Position numbers and translations under genes: made by a program
In this document: positions 7,928-17,402 of the stretch, in pieces
How positions within the stretch are numbered: the stretch's first letter is position 1
Layout: each line of letters opens with the position of its first letter
Assembly (NCBI GenBank): GCA_963814355.1
Contig: CAWFCZ010000005.1
Location: 175,145-239,144, forward strand
Source: JADGOV01 sp963814355
GTDB taxonomy: Bacteria > Actinomycetota > Actinomycetes > JADGOV01
Direction of reading: 5' to 3'
Length of the DNA stretch: 64,000 nt
Notes under the pieces: model-generated
The model's input: only the letters and a program-made list of their open reading frames with translations
What the model was told of the DNA's origin: nothing
Database searches by the model: none

Positions 7928-9355
7928 TCAGGTGTCGGTGATGGTGGCGAACAGCTTGGCCCATTGGGTGAGTTGCCGGTCGGCGAGGTAGTGGTGGAGG
8001 ACACGCTCTCGGGCTGCCTGCCCGAGGCGGCGGGATTCGGCGGCGTCGGTGAGCAGCCGGGTGAGCGCCGCGGCGAAGGCATCGAGGTCCTCGGGTGGGA
8101 CCAGCATCCCGGACAGGCCGTCGGAGATCTGATCTAGGATGCCGCCGACGGCGCTGGCCACCACGGGCCGCGCTTTCCACATGGCCTCGGAGACGGTGAG
8201 GCCGAAGCCTTCCGCCAGGCTCTTCTGGGTGACGATGCTGGCGTGCTGTTGGGTGGCGTTGACGACGGCCGCGTTCTCGTCTACGTCGTCCATGGGCAGG
8301 GTGACGAGGGAGATGCGGCGGCGCTGCTCGGCCGGGAGTTGCTGCCAGCCGGCGACGCATTCCTGGAACACGGCGAGGCCTTCGGGGTCGTCGCTGACGC
8401 CCTCGACGTCGGGGCCGACGAGGGCTAGGTGGGCCTCCCCGGCGGCCGGATTGGTGGCAACCTGCGCCGCGAACGCGGTCATCACGCCGTACATGTCTTT
8501 GAGGCGGTCCCAGCGTGAGACTTGGACCACGAGCGGCGTGGCCGGGTCGAGTGGGCCACCCTCCCGGAGAATCGTGGCCGGGTGAGTGATCGTCCCGACG
8601 GTGCCGCCGTCGCGGGGGAAAGTCGCCGGTCCGGTCCCGGCCGTCGGGGCGAGCAGGCCGGCCGCGGCGAGGATCGACACCACGGTCTGGTGATCAAGGT
8701 GCAGGTTCTTCACCGCGAACGGGTCGATCCCTGGCGGTAGGACCGTCGTGCGGGCCTCGGCGAGCGCGACGGGGATGTACTCTCCGCGGGAGAAGACGAG
8801 CACGTCGGCGTCGGCGACGTAGGGGCTGAGGAACGCCCAGGCCGTCTCCGTGGTGTCGTTGGCGATGTCGCAGCCGATGTGGCAGCGCCACACCACATGA
8901 GCGCCGGTCTCCTTCGCCATTTCGACCATGCCGGCTGTCTGGGGGTCGTGCAGGATCACGATGTCCCCGGCGGTGACCAGCTTCTGCAGGCGCCCCCGAT
9001 TGGCGCCCACCACCGATTCGTAGTGCCGGTGCTCCGCATCGGCCAAGGGTCCGCCGTCCCCCACGGAGCCGTGCACCCGATTGTGAACCCGTTTGGTGAT
9101 GTTGAAGAACTCCTGGTCGCCGTCGATCACCATCCAGCGGGTGTCGATGCCGAGCCCCATCGCGGTCGCGATAAGCCCTCGCAGCATCTCCGCGACACCG
9201 CCGCCGGTTTCGGTCGAGTTCACGTTCCAGACGGTGCGGCCCAGCAGCCGCTCGCGGGTGGCATCGGTGAGCTTGGTGAACTCGGCGAAACGGTCGCGGC
9301 CGATGATGGCCTCGAACCGGTCAGCGACAATAGGTGTGACCTTCACTTCCCGCAT
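7928..9355 (-). CDS. treT: trehalose-forming glycosyltransferase (TreT-like, GT4)
   Basis: A protein of about 475 residues with the GT-B fold of glycosyltransferase family 4. The N-terminal half has NVNSTETGGGVAEML, VILHDPQTAGM and WRCHIGCD, which are typical of trehalose synthase TreT / trehalose phosphorylase-like enzymes. The C-terminal half has RWDRLKD, followed later by EGFGLTVSEAMW (the EX7E nucleotide-sugar motif). The likely reaction joins NDP-glucose and glucose to trehalose, as part of osmoprotection. The start is ambiguous between 9355 (ATG) and 9363 or farther upstream; the shorter form begins with the family-like KVTPIVADRF. It is a single gene with no partner. Confidence 0.75.
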   Translation of the reverse strand: MREVKVTPIVADRFEAIIGRDRFAEFTKLTDATRERLLGRTVWNVNSTETGGGVAEMLRGLIATAMGLGIDTRWMVIDGDQEFFNITKRVHNRVHGSVGDGGPLADAEHRHYESVVGANRGRLQKLVTAGDIVILHDPQTAGMVEMAKETGAHVVWRCHIGCDIANDTTETAWAFLSPYVADADVLVFSRGEYIPVALAEARTTVLPPGIDPFAVKNLHLDHQTVVSILAAAGLLAPTAGTGPATFPRDGGTVGTITHPATILREGGPLDPATPLVVQVSRWDRLKDMYGVMTAFAAQVATNPAAGEAHLALVGPDVEGVSDDPEGLAVFQECVAGWQQLPAEQRRRISLVTLPMDDVDENAAVVNATQQHASIVTQKSLAEGFGLTVSEAMWKARPVVASAVGGILDQISDGLSGMLVPPEDLDAFAAALTRLLTDAAESRRLGQAARERVLHHYLADRQLTQWAKLFATITDT

Positions 9356-9809
9356 ACCGCACATCCTGCACCAACAGCGGCGGCGTGGACATCCCCTGAC
9401 CGAAACGGGCCGTAGGCCGACGGCATTATCCTCGCCGGGCCGATCGCACGCCATGACGGCGGGGCCACGGCCCGTCAGTGTGGCCCGACAGCCGTCGGAG
9501 ACGATGGAGCCATGGAGGGGCCGCTGCGGAGGAGTTGCCGCGAAGGTTGCCCGGTCGTACTGTTATGGGCGCGTCCGCTCTAGATCCCGGTGACGTCCTG
9601 ATTATCAGGGTGCACTGAGGGGTCGTTGTGATTGTTTCCCGAGTGCCGTTGGCCGCGCACACCCGTCGCCGCCGGGGGGCTCCCTGCGGACCCTCCGAAC
9701 GGCTGGTGTCCGGCCACGGGGGGCCGACCACCGGCCCGCGGGTTGCTTGCTGGCCAGATGCCCAGGAGCTGTCCCGGGCCGGCGGACCCAACACTGGTGG
9801 GCTGGGCCG
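9356..9809. promoter_or_regulatory. intergenic leader region before ANTAR-STAS gene
   Basis: A stretch of about 450 bases between divergent genes. It contains an element around 9572-9632 (GCTCTAGATCCCGGTGACGT, then a spacer, then GGGGTCGTTGTGATTG) that has a clear relative at 12320-12372 ahead of the WhiB gene. This could be a shared promoter or leader for the regulatory genes. A GTG-initiated frame at 9628 gives no recognisable protein. Confidence 0.3.
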
Positions 9810-10490
9810 ATGACTGTCCTCCCGCGAGGCGAAGGCCCTTCGGGGATAGCTGGGTCTGTCCGTGCGCGTCCGGCCGGGCCGGTTCACCCGACGAGCCTGC
9901 ACGCCGAACGCCTGCGTGAGGCGTTGGCTGCCAGGTCGGTGATCACCCAAGCCGAAGGCGTGCTCATGAGCCGCTACCGGGTTTCCGCGGCCGCGGCGCA
10001 CCAGATGCTCCGGGGTATTAGCCGCCGCATCGGCTGGTCGCTGCGCCAGGCCGCCAGCGAAGTGCTGGCCCCCACCGGATACCTTCCCGACGCTGCCGCG
10101 GGTCCTCGCGCCGGCCGAAGGAACGACCCGTCACGCGACGTTGGCGATGTCGCATCCGTCGCGGACCTGCCGCCCCCCCTCATCGCCCTGTTGACGCAGG
10201 CTAAGCGGACCCGCGCCCAGGTGTCCCCACGCCAGCCCGACGGCACGATCCATGTCAGAGCCGAGGGGGAGTGGAACCGGTTCACGGTGGACCTGATCCG
10301 CGACATGTTCGAGCAGGTGGCCATGCAGCAGCCGACGCTGGTCATCGTCGACCTGGCAGCCGTCGTCGTCGTGGATGGGGCGGCCCGCACCGCGCTAGCG
10401 GTGGCTCAGCGCGCGCTTACCGCGGCCGGCTGCCCGCTCGACGTGCGGCACATGCCGCCGCACCTCGAGCCGCTCCTGGAGGATCTCTAG
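9810..10490 (+). CDS. ANTAR domain protein with C-terminal STAS-like domain
   Basis: A 226-residue protein. Residues about 32-85 (RLREALAARSVITQAEGVLM then MLRGISRRIGWSLRQAASEV) are an ANTAR RNA-binding helical domain. The C-terminal 100 residues form an alternating strand/helix unit with TLVIVDLAAVVVVDGAARTAL, typical of a STAS anti-sigma-antagonist fold; the usual phosphorylatable DSSG serine is replaced by VDGA, so phospho-switching is doubtful. ANTAR domains antiterminate transcription by binding paired hexaloop hairpins in nascent RNA. It is followed by two more ANTAR genes on the same strand. Confidence 0.75.
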   Translation: MTVLPRGEGPSGIAGSVRARPAGPVHPTSLHAERLREALAARSVITQAEGVLMSRYRVSAAAAHQMLRGISRRIGWSLRQAASEVLAPTGYLPDAAAGPRAGRRNDPSRDVGDVASVADLPPPLIALLTQAKRTRAQVSPRQPDGTIHVRAEGEWNRFTVDLIRDMFEQVAMQQPTLVIVDLAAVVVVDGAARTALAVAQRALTAAGCPLDVRHMPPHLEPLLEDL

Positions 10491-10732
10491 CTGAGCCGCG
10501 ATCGCTGTCAACTTCAGGAGGGTTGCGTCGCACATGGCTGGCGTTATTCCGTCGGCGTCGGACCTGCCGACCGGAGATCGAGGAGGGCTCAAAGCGGAAC
10601 CGAATCGCGGTCTGTGCCCAAGAGGGCCACGCGCACGTGGCTCCGGTCAGGCGTGCTCTTGCCGGCTGGCTTCCGGTCGACTGTTGGCTACTCAGCGGAC
10701 GGATCAGCCGGTGAGCGAATGGTGATGATGTG

Positions 10733-11455
10733 ATGGGTCAGCGCTGCACGTCGGTTGTTCAGGTGCTGCGGCGGCATGTCGCTGCCTCGTCAAGCGTGCC
10801 GGTCGCCATCAGCACCGCGTGTGTGGAGCTTCTTGCGGCGGACGGGGCGGCGGTGCTGTTGATGGCCGAGGCTGGCGTCCCCTGGCAGGTCGCCGCAGCT
10901 GTTGGCCGGCTGACGTTGGAGTTGGAGCAGGCGCAGCTGACGGTTGGGGAGGGGCCGGCGGTTGAGGCCTACCACTCGGGCGGGCCGGTGCTGGTGCCAA
11001 ACGCGGTCGCGGTCGCCGGGCGGTGGCCGGGGCTCGCCTCCGTCCTGCCGTCCGGGGTGCGAGCGTTGTTCGCCTTTCCGTTGCAGGTGGGGGCGGTCCG
11101 GTTCGGGGTTCTGGAGATGTACTCCTCTTCACCAGGTCGGTGGGACGGGGCGCAACTGAGTCTGGCGTTGCGGGTCGTGGACTGCAGCGCCGATGCTCTG
11201 CTCTTCAGCGTCGGGTCCGCGGGGGGTGATGCGCTGGACTGGTTGGACCGCCTACCCGGCACTGTGCCGGAGATCGATCAGGCTGCCGGTATGTCGTCGA
11301 TCCTGTTGGGGGTGAGCCTGCCGATCGCCTACGCCCGGCTCCGCGGGTACGCGTTCGGACACGACCAGTCGCTCGCGGCGATCTCCCGGGGGGTGGTCGC
11401 CGGCCGGTTGCGGTTGGATGACGATGGTCCTCCCACGGCCAGCCGGGTCGAGTAA
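10733..11455 (+). CDS. GAF-ANTAR domain regulator
   Basis: A 240-residue protein: a GAF sensor domain (about 20-155, with the LTVGEGPAVEAYHSGGPVLV pattern) and a weakly conserved ANTAR domain at the C-terminus (QAAGMSSILLGVSLPIAYAR, then LRGYAFGHDQSLAAISRGVV). The pair is the normal architecture of actinobacterial GAF-ANTAR proteins that couple a small-molecule signal to RNA antitermination. The first codon may be GTG 10730 or ATG 10733. It lies 53 bases before the next GAF-ANTAR gene, so co-transcription is likely. Confidence 0.8.
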   Translation: MGQRCTSVVQVLRRHVAASSSVPVAISTACVELLAADGAAVLLMAEAGVPWQVAAAVGRLTLELEQAQLTVGEGPAVEAYHSGGPVLVPNAVAVAGRWPGLASVLPSGVRALFAFPLQVGAVRFGVLEMYSSSPGRWDGAQLSLALRVVDCSADALLFSVGSAGGDALDWLDRLPGTVPEIDQAAGMSSILLGVSLPIAYARLRGYAFGHDQSLAAISRGVVAGRLRLDDDGPPTASRVE

Positions 11456-11507
11456 TCTCTGCACCGGGCCGACGGGGTCGAGCGCGGCCTCAGGGCTGGA
11501 GGTCCGG

Positions 11508-12239
11508 ATGAGCCGGCAGACGAAACTCGCCGAGGCGTTCGTGGGTCTGGCGGACACTCTGGTCGCGGATTTCGACGTGGTGGACCTGCTGCAGGACCTG
11601 GTCGAGGAGTGCGTGGCGCTGCTGGAGGTCTCCGCCGCCGGCCTGTTGCTGGCCGACCAGCGCGGCGGTCTTCGGGTGCTGGCCTCCACCAGCGAGGACA
11701 GCCGACTGCTCGAGTTGTTCCAGCTGCAGTCCCACCAGGGCCCGTGCCTGGAGTGCATCGCCACCGGAGCACCGGTGCTCGTCCCCGACCTCGTGTCGAG
11801 CGGCGAGCGGTGGCCGGAGTTCGCGGCCGAAGCCGCCCGCCGGGGGTTCGCGTCGGTGCATGCGGTGCCGATGCGGTTGCGTCAGGAGGTGCTGGGCGCG
11901 CTGAACCTGTTCGACGCGGCTGCAGGTCCGCTCAGCGAGTTGGACTTGCGGTCGGCTCAGGCCTTGGCAGACGTGGCCACGATCGGCATCCTGCAGCAGC
12001 GGACCATCGCCCGTGGCGAAGTCATCGCAGAGCAACTGCAGACCGCGTTGAACAGTCGGGTGGTCATCGAACAGGCCAAGGGCGTCCTCGCCGCCTCCGG
12101 GGGGATCGGCATGGACGCTGCGTTTCGACAGCTCCGCAGATACGCCCGGAACCACAACCTGCGGCTGACCGATACCGCCCGCAGCGTCGCCACCGGCGCC
12201 GTGACCCCCGCCGAGGTTCTCACCAGCTCCATCGGCTGA
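11508..12239 (+). CDS. GAF-ANTAR domain regulator
   Basis: A 243-residue protein with a GAF domain at about 15-160 (FQLQSHQGPCLECIATGAPV, VHAVPMRLRQEVLGALNLF) and a canonical ANTAR domain at 175-230 (LQTALNSRVVIEQAKGVLAA, FRQLRRYARNHNLRLTDTAR). The ATG at 11508 has GGAGGT at the ideal distance; the open frame extends upstream into the preceding gene, but without a ribosome binding site. It is the best-conserved ANTAR member here. An RNA target, two adjacent stem-loops with A-x-x-G hexaloops, is expected in the leader of a regulated gene but was not identified by eye. Confidence 0.9.
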   Translation: MSRQTKLAEAFVGLADTLVADFDVVDLLQDLVEECVALLEVSAAGLLLADQRGGLRVLASTSEDSRLLELFQLQSHQGPCLECIATGAPVLVPDLVSSGERWPEFAAEAARRGFASVHAVPMRLRQEVLGALNLFDAAAGPLSELDLRSAQALADVATIGILQQRTIARGEVIAEQLQTALNSRVVIEQAKGVLAASGGIGMDAAFRQLRRYARNHNLRLTDTARSVATGAVTPAEVLTSSIG

Positions 12240-12689
12240 CCAATTTCCAGGTCCACCACGGTGCCCGGTCCAGGGGTTGCCGTAACAGCCACGCGGGCCT
12301 TATCCTCAGGCCGGTCGCTCCAGATCCCGGTGACATCACAAGGCAATGTGCCGGGAGTCGTCGTGATCAGTGTCGTGCCGCAGGGGCGCGAGCGGTGCCG
12401 CACGGACCAGTGCGGCCAAGTCATCGAGTGTCCACCGGCGCGACCCCTGCCGGCTGGCCGAAGGCGGACGCGGTGGTGCCCGACCCATTATCGGCACCCG
12501 CAGTGCACCGAATGCTTCGGAGCATCAGCCGCAGCGGTGGCCGTGGCGCTATCAGCCGCCACCGAAACGCATGGGCGCTCGCTCCGGGACCGCCGGGGCC
12601 GCGCTCAGTCGAACCGGCAGCGCCAGGACTGTCCTGGCGGCCGGCGACGTACACCGTCGCCCCAGGCGGACCTAGACAGGAGTTCAGTG
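12240..12689. promoter_or_regulatory. leader of the WhiB gene with Cys-rich open frame
   Basis: The stretch begins with a copy of the CCAGATCCCGGTGACATCAC element also found near 9572. A GTG-initiated frame (12363) reads on in the WhiB frame without a stop and holds several cysteines (CRTDQC, RWCPTHYRHPQCTEC), but nothing recognisable. It is therefore treated as leader rather than gene. The WhiB gene has its own strong ribosome binding site at its 3' end. Confidence 0.3.
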
Positions 12690-13016
12690 ATGAGTACCCC
12701 AACCGCGGTCGCCTATCCGAGCTTCGATGGCACCCAGCGATGCCGCGACGTCGACGCCGAGTTGTTTTTCCCGGTGAGTTCCGGCGAGCTGCCCGAGGAG
12801 GTCCGCCGAGCCTGCGCCGCGTGCGCTTTCAAATCCGCGTGCCTGGCGTACGCGATGGCGCACGGCCTGGAAGGAATCTGGGGCGGCACCACCGAAGTTC
12901 AACGGCGCCGGCTACGGGGGCAGTTCCGCCGGGCGGGAGCGCCTGGCGGCGTCGACGGCGGGACGGCCGACGTACGGGATCCGAGGCGACGGACCCGCTC
13001 GCCGCTGGGCCCTTGA
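12690..13016 (+). CDS. WhiB-family iron-sulfur transcription factor
   Basis: A 108-residue protein with the four conserved cysteines of WhiB proteins (CRDVD, then CAACAFKSAC) that ligate a 4Fe-4S cluster, followed by the GIWGGT turn and a basic DNA-binding tail (RRRLRGQFRR). These proteins bind sigma factor region 4 and respond to redox or nitric oxide. The ATG at 12690 is chosen over the longer open frame because ACAGGAG is placed ideally and the WhiB homology begins right after it. Its nearness to three ANTAR genes suggests a shared regulatory block. Which Wbl subclass it belongs to cannot be decided here. Confidence 0.9.
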   Translation: MSTPTAVAYPSFDGTQRCRDVDAELFFPVSSGELPEEVRRACAACAFKSACLAYAMAHGLEGIWGGTTEVQRRRLRGQFRRAGAPGGVDGGTADVRDPRRRTRSPLGP

Positions 13017-13049
13017 CGGTACCGAGAGCCGAACTGCCCGCGCGGTGGG

Positions 13050-14189
13050 CTATCCGGTCGCCCCCCCGTGGGGAAGCAGCGGTGCGGGGTCCTGGTAGGG
13101 CATGCCGTGGGCGTCGGCGACGGGTTGGGAGACGAGTTTGCCGTCGAGGGTGCTCAGTCCGTGGGCGAGGGCGGGGTTGGCGGCGGCGGCGCCGGTGATG
13201 CCGGCGGCGGCGACGTGGAGGAGGTAGGGGAGGGTGGCGCTGGTGAGGGCGAGGGTTGAGGTGCGGGCGACCGCGCCGGGGATGTTCGCCACGCAGTAGT
13301 GGATGACTCCTTCCTCGACGTAAGTGGGGTCGGAATGGGTGGTGGGCCGGCTCGTCTCGAAGCAGCCGCCCTGGTCGATGGCGATGTCGACGACGACGCT
13401 GCCGGGGCGCATGGCCGCGAGCATCTCGCGGGTGATGAGCTTCGGCGCTTTCGCGCCGGCGACGAGGACGGCGCCGATGACGACGTCGGATTCGGCGACG
13501 TAATTCGCGGTACGGGTGCGGTTCGGCATGACGAGGTCGACCCGGCCTTCGAAGATGTCGGCGAGGTAGGCCAGGCGGGACGGGTCGACGTCGAGCACGC
13601 GGACGATGGCGTGCATGCCGATGGCGATCTTCGCGGCTTCGGTGCCGGCGACGCCGCCGCCGATGATGGTGACTTTCGCGGCCGGGGTGCCGGGTACCCC
13701 GCCGAGGAGCAGCCCGGGGCCGCCCGCCGAGCTTTGCAGGTGGTACGCGGCGGCTTGCACGGACATCCGCCCGGCTACCTCGCTCATCGGGGTGAGCAAC
13801 GGCAGCCGGCCGTTCGGTGTCTGCACCGTCTCATAGGCGATCGAGTCGATGCGCCGATCGAGGAGGAACTCGGTGAGCCCGCGGGCGGCGGCGAGGTGCA
13901 GGTAGGTGAACAGCTGCTGACCGGGGCGGAAAAGCTCGTACTCCTCGGGAATCGGCTCCTTGACCTTGACGATGAGATCCGCGGTGCTGAAGACCTCCGC
14001 CGCGTCCGCGGCGAGGGTCGCTCCGGCCTCGGCGTACAGCTCGTCGGGGAAGCCGCTGCCGTGCCCGGCGCCGGCTTGGACCACCACCTGCTGGCCGCCG
14101 TGAACGAGTTCGACGACCCCGTCCGGCTGCACCGACACCCGGTTCTCCCGGTCCTTGATCTCTTTCGGCACTCCGACGATCGTGGCCAT
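13050..14189 (-). CDS. ald: alanine dehydrogenase
   Basis: A 379-residue protein starting MATIVGVPKEIKDRENRVSV, the standard N-terminus of alanine dehydrogenase. The NAD-binding motif is VTIIGGGVAGTEAAKIAIGM, and the C-terminal part (DIAIDQGGCFETSRPTTHSD, VANIPGAVARTSTLALT) is fully conserved. It catalyses reversible oxidative deamination of L-alanine to pyruvate and ammonia. A GAGAGGAGATT ribosome binding site precedes the ATG at 14189. It is divergent from an amino-acid permease, which fits uptake and catabolism of alanine or a related amino acid. Confidence 0.95.
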   Translation of the reverse strand: MATIVGVPKEIKDRENRVSVQPDGVVELVHGGQQVVVQAGAGHGSGFPDELYAEAGATLAADAAEVFSTADLIVKVKEPIPEEYELFRPGQQLFTYLHLAAARGLTEFLLDRRIDSIAYETVQTPNGRLPLLTPMSEVAGRMSVQAAAYHLQSSAGGPGLLLGGVPGTPAAKVTIIGGGVAGTEAAKIAIGMHAIVRVLDVDPSRLAYLADIFEGRVDLVMPNRTRTANYVAESDVVIGAVLVAGAKAPKLITREMLAAMRPGSVVVDIAIDQGGCFETSRPTTHSDPTYVEEGVIHYCVANIPGAVARTSTLALTSATLPYLLHVAAAGITGAAAANPALAHGLSTLDGKLVSQPVADAHGMPYQDPAPLLPHGGATG

Positions 14190-14469
14190 GCCAATCTCCT
14201 CTCTCGGCGGCTGCCAGTTCGGCGCTGAGCGGCCGGTGGTGGCCGTACGTGAGACCACCGTGTCAGGTGCACCGACGGTTGGCAACGGCCGTCGACGCGT
14301 TGGGGGGTGCGCCCGCTGGCCGGGGAAGGACGTTAGCGGACGCCAAGTATGTTTCGTGACTATTCTGCCGGCGTTTCTTTAGGTGCATCGGCCGGGCGGT
14401 GGCGCTCGGTGCGTTGGTCACGGTACGTTGCGGCGCCGATGTATGTCGGGCGTGGCGTGGAGGTGTGTC

Positions 14470-15942
14470 GTGGCCGATCGATCGGATGAGCAGCTCGCAG
14501 GAGCCGGTGTGTCGTCGGGTGAGGTGGAGGAGTTCCACCGCGGTCTGAAGGAGCGGCACATCCAGATGATCGCCATCGGGGGGGCGATCGGGGTCGGGCT
14601 GTTCCTCGGCTCGGCGTCGGCGATCCAGAAGGCGGGCCCGTCGCTGCTGCTGTCCTACACCGTGGCCGGCATGGTGATCTTCTTGATCATGCGGGCGTTG
14701 GGGGAGTTGTTGCTGTACCGGCCGGTGTCGGGGGCCTTCGCTACCTACGCGGAGGAGTTCGTCGGGGCGTGGGCGGGGTTCGTCACGGCATGGACGTACT
14801 GGCTGATGTGGGTGGTGATCGCGATGGCGGAGATCACCGCGGTCGGGATTTACGTGCAGTACTGGTGGGCCAGCGTGCCGCAGTGGATCCCGGCGCTGGT
14901 CGCGCTGGTAGTGCTGTTCGGCGTGAACCTGATCGCGGTCGGGCTGTTCGGCGAGTTCGAGTTCTGGTTCGCCGCGATCAAGGTGCTGACGATCCTGGTG
15001 ATGATCGTGCTCGGCTTGTCGATCATCATCTTCGGGTTCACCAGCCTCGGCGACAGCGCATCGTTCTCCAACTTGTGGTCCCACGGCGGGTTCTTCCCGA
15101 AGGGCCTCAGCGGGCCGTTCCTCGCGCTGCAGATCGTCATGTTCGCTTTCCTGGGCGTCGAGTTGATCGGCGTGACGGCGGGTGAGGCGCAGAACCCGCA
15201 CAAGACGATCCGATCCGCGATCAACAAGGTGATCTACCGGATCCTGCTGTTCTACATCGGCGCGCTGCTCGTCATCATGTCCCTGGTCGCCTGGAACCGG
15301 CTGGACCCGAAGAGCAGCCCGTTCGTCGTGGTGTTCGACCGGGTCGGTATCCCGGCCGCCGCCGGGGTGGTCAACTTCGTCGTGCTCACTGCTGCGCTGT
15401 CCTCCTGCAACAGCGGCATCTTCAGCACCGGGCGGATGCTGTACACCCTCGCCGGGTACGGCCAGGCGCCGGCAGCGCTGCGCAAGGTGAGCCGGCAGAA
15501 GGTCCCGGCGGTCGGGCTGACCGTGTCCTTCGCGGTCATGCTGATCGGCGTAGTGATCAACTACTTCATCCCCGACCGGGCGTTCATCTACATCACCAGC
15601 GTCGCCACGGTCTGCGGGGTGTTCGTCTGGGGCATGATCGTGTACTCGCACCTGAGCTACCGGCGGTACGTCAAGGAGGGCCGGCTGCCGGCGAGTGACT
15701 ACCGACTCCCCGGTGCGCCGGGGACGAACTGGTTCGTGCTCGGCTTTCTGGTGCTGGTGCTGATCCTGATGGCCTCGGACTCCGACACCCGGGTCTCGCT
15801 GTACTTGACGCCGGTCTGGATCGTCGTCATGGTCGTCGGCTATTTCGCCTCGCGCGCTCAGCATCGGCCGGCCGCGCCCCAGTTGGCCGCGGCCGGCACC
15901 TACGCCACTGCCAACCACACCACCGACCCCCCGACGACCTGA
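14470..15942 (+). CDS. amino acid permease (CycA/APC type)
   Basis: A 490-residue protein with 12 hydrophobic segments. The first carries IAIGGAIGVGLFLGSASAI, the consensus GGxIGxGLFxG of the amino-acid/polyamine/organocation family, and FLGVELIGVTAGEAQNPHKT is the conserved segment 6 region. It resembles the D-serine/D-alanine/glycine transporter group. The GTG start at 14470 has GGAGGTG upstream. The divergent arrangement with alanine dehydrogenase and a shared 280-base intergenic region suggest co-regulated alanine or D-alanine/glycine use; the exact substrate is inferred. Confidence 0.9.
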   Translation: MADRSDEQLAGAGVSSGEVEEFHRGLKERHIQMIAIGGAIGVGLFLGSASAIQKAGPSLLLSYTVAGMVIFLIMRALGELLLYRPVSGAFATYAEEFVGAWAGFVTAWTYWLMWVVIAMAEITAVGIYVQYWWASVPQWIPALVALVVLFGVNLIAVGLFGEFEFWFAAIKVLTILVMIVLGLSIIIFGFTSLGDSASFSNLWSHGGFFPKGLSGPFLALQIVMFAFLGVELIGVTAGEAQNPHKTIRSAINKVIYRILLFYIGALLVIMSLVAWNRLDPKSSPFVVVFDRVGIPAAAGVVNFVVLTAALSSCNSGIFSTGRMLYTLAGYGQAPAALRKVSRQKVPAVGLTVSFAVMLIGVVINYFIPDRAFIYITSVATVCGVFVWGMIVYSHLSYRRYVKEGRLPASDYRLPGAPGTNWFVLGFLVLVLILMASDSDTRVSLYLTPVWIVVMVVGYFASRAQHRPAAPQLAAAGTYATANHTTDPPTT

Positions 15943-16061
15943 GCGCATGCCGTGCCACAAGGCGAATCGTCAACGTGAACTGTGGGGGAAGCGGGCGTTC
16001 CACGGGCCTAGAGATTCGTCACCGGCAAGCGCGCACCGTGCGAGCAAGTCCCTTCGACTGC

Positions 16062-17378
16062 TTATTGGGCGCCCGGTTGTGGTCTTGCCGGCACGGTGAG
16101 GCCATGGATGAGTGGCTTACCGAGTTCGGTGGCCCACAGGACGAGGCGGTGGCTGCCCTGGCGGTGCCCATGCCAGGGTTCAAGCGGCGGAGTGTGGCGT
16201 AGCGCGAGCGCGTCGCATCGGTAGAAGACGCTTTCGGCGTCGTCTTTGTCGGCGGTGGCGGGGTTCAGGCCGGCAGCGGTGACAGTGTCGTCGAGCGCGC
16301 GGCCGAGCTTGCCGGTGAGTTCGCTGCGCAGGATCTCTGGGAGGGTCCGCCGGTCGGCCAATGGCCAGGAGTGGCCGGAGCCTTCCACGATGATCAGGTC
16401 GGCGTTGGTCAGCGCGGCTGTGTTCCGAGCGTCCGCGAGGGTGATCACCGGGTCGTTCTCGCCCCAGATGACGACGGTCGGTATGCCGCTTGCGCCGACG
16501 GCGCGCAAGACCGGGACGCTAGGTGGCGCGGTGAGGATGGCGATGCCGGCCGGTGCGAGTCGCGAGGGGGTGCGCAGGTGGGTCAGCAGGGTCTCGCGGC
16601 TGAGTTGCAGCAGCGTTCCGGCCTGGTCGGTGGTGTGAAGGTGCGCGACCATCACGGTGGTGTCTTTCAGGAGCCGCCCGATGAGTGGCAGGACGCTGCC
16701 CGGGTTGCGGTGCAGCCGGCTGATCCGCTGGTCCCAGTGCGATCCGGTGATGGGGTTGGCCAGGATCAGCGCGGCAGCCCTCGCGGGCTGCATGCTCACC
16801 GCCTCGGCGGCGACCCGGCCGCCGAGGGAGTGCCCGACGATGACCGCCTTCTCGATGCCGAGGTATTCCAGCGTGCAGAGGAAGAGGTCGGCGTAGGCGG
16901 CGATGCGCTGCTGCCGGCGCGGAAGCGGCGCAGTTCCGCCGTGACCCGCGAGGTCGATGGCGACAACCTTGAACCAGCGGGCCAGCAAGCCCAGCACGAG
17001 CAGGTAGACCCGGCTGTGGGAGGTGTAGCCGTGGGCGACGGCGAGCGGGATCCCGGCGCCCCCGATCCGGACCTTTACCCGATGTGCGCCGTGGTAGCCC
17101 CGGGGGCAGGGCGGGACGTCGATGACCACTGATTGCAGGCGTACCGAAGGCCCGTCACCAGCCGAGCCCGCCTCCGTGCCCGTACCGAGGAAGTCGGCGG
17201 CGCAGTACCCAGGTACGCCGACTGTGGGCGCGGCCACGGGATGGGTGGTGAGCAGTGCTCGCCCACCGCGTACCGGCCCGGGTCGCCCCGGCGTCGGACG
17301 CGACAGCGGCCGGCTGAGCCCGGTCGCCGGTGCCTTCTCCGGCTGGACCGCGGGTGCGGCAACTCTGGTGATCGTCAT
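16062..17378 (-). CDS. alpha/beta hydrolase
   Basis: A 438-residue protein. After an N-terminal stretch of about 100 residues rich in Pro/Gly/Ala, an alpha/beta hydrolase core runs from about residue 105 to 345: oxyanion-region HGYTSHSRVY, nucleophile elbow GHSLGG, acid residue in WGENDPVI and the histidine in GSGHSWPL. A C-terminal extension of about 80 residues is not recognised. The substrate is unknown; candidates are esters, lactones or epoxides. The long N-terminal region has no clear signal peptide. It is followed upstream on the same strand by a small zinc-ribbon protein. Confidence 0.8.
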   Translation of the reverse strand: MTITRVAAPAVQPEKAPATGLSRPLSRPTPGRPGPVRGGRALLTTHPVAAPTVGVPGYCAADFLGTGTEAGSAGDGPSVRLQSVVIDVPPCPRGYHGAHRVKVRIGGAGIPLAVAHGYTSHSRVYLLVLGLLARWFKVVAIDLAGHGGTAPLPRRQQRIAAYADLFLCTLEYLGIEKAVIVGHSLGGRVAAEAVSMQPARAAALILANPITGSHWDQRISRLHRNPGSVLPLIGRLLKDTTVMVAHLHTTDQAGTLLQLSRETLLTHLRTPSRLAPAGIAILTAPPSVPVLRAVGASGIPTVVIWGENDPVITLADARNTAALTNADLIIVEGSGHSWPLADRRTLPEILRSELTGKLGRALDDTVTAAGLNPATADKDDAESVFYRCDALALRHTPPLEPWHGHRQGSHRLVLWATELGKPLIHGLTVPARPQPGAQ

Positions 17379-17402
17379 GACGCCCTCATCGGGCGATGGG
17401 TG

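Noticed and set aside
10534..10725. 63-residue frame between two ANTAR genes
   Set aside because: No ribosome binding site, low-complexity composition, no family features.
12261..12689. N-terminal extension of WhiB with Cys-rich sequence
   Set aside because: A strong ribosome binding site and the family start lie at 12690; the extension resembles no zinc-finger family.
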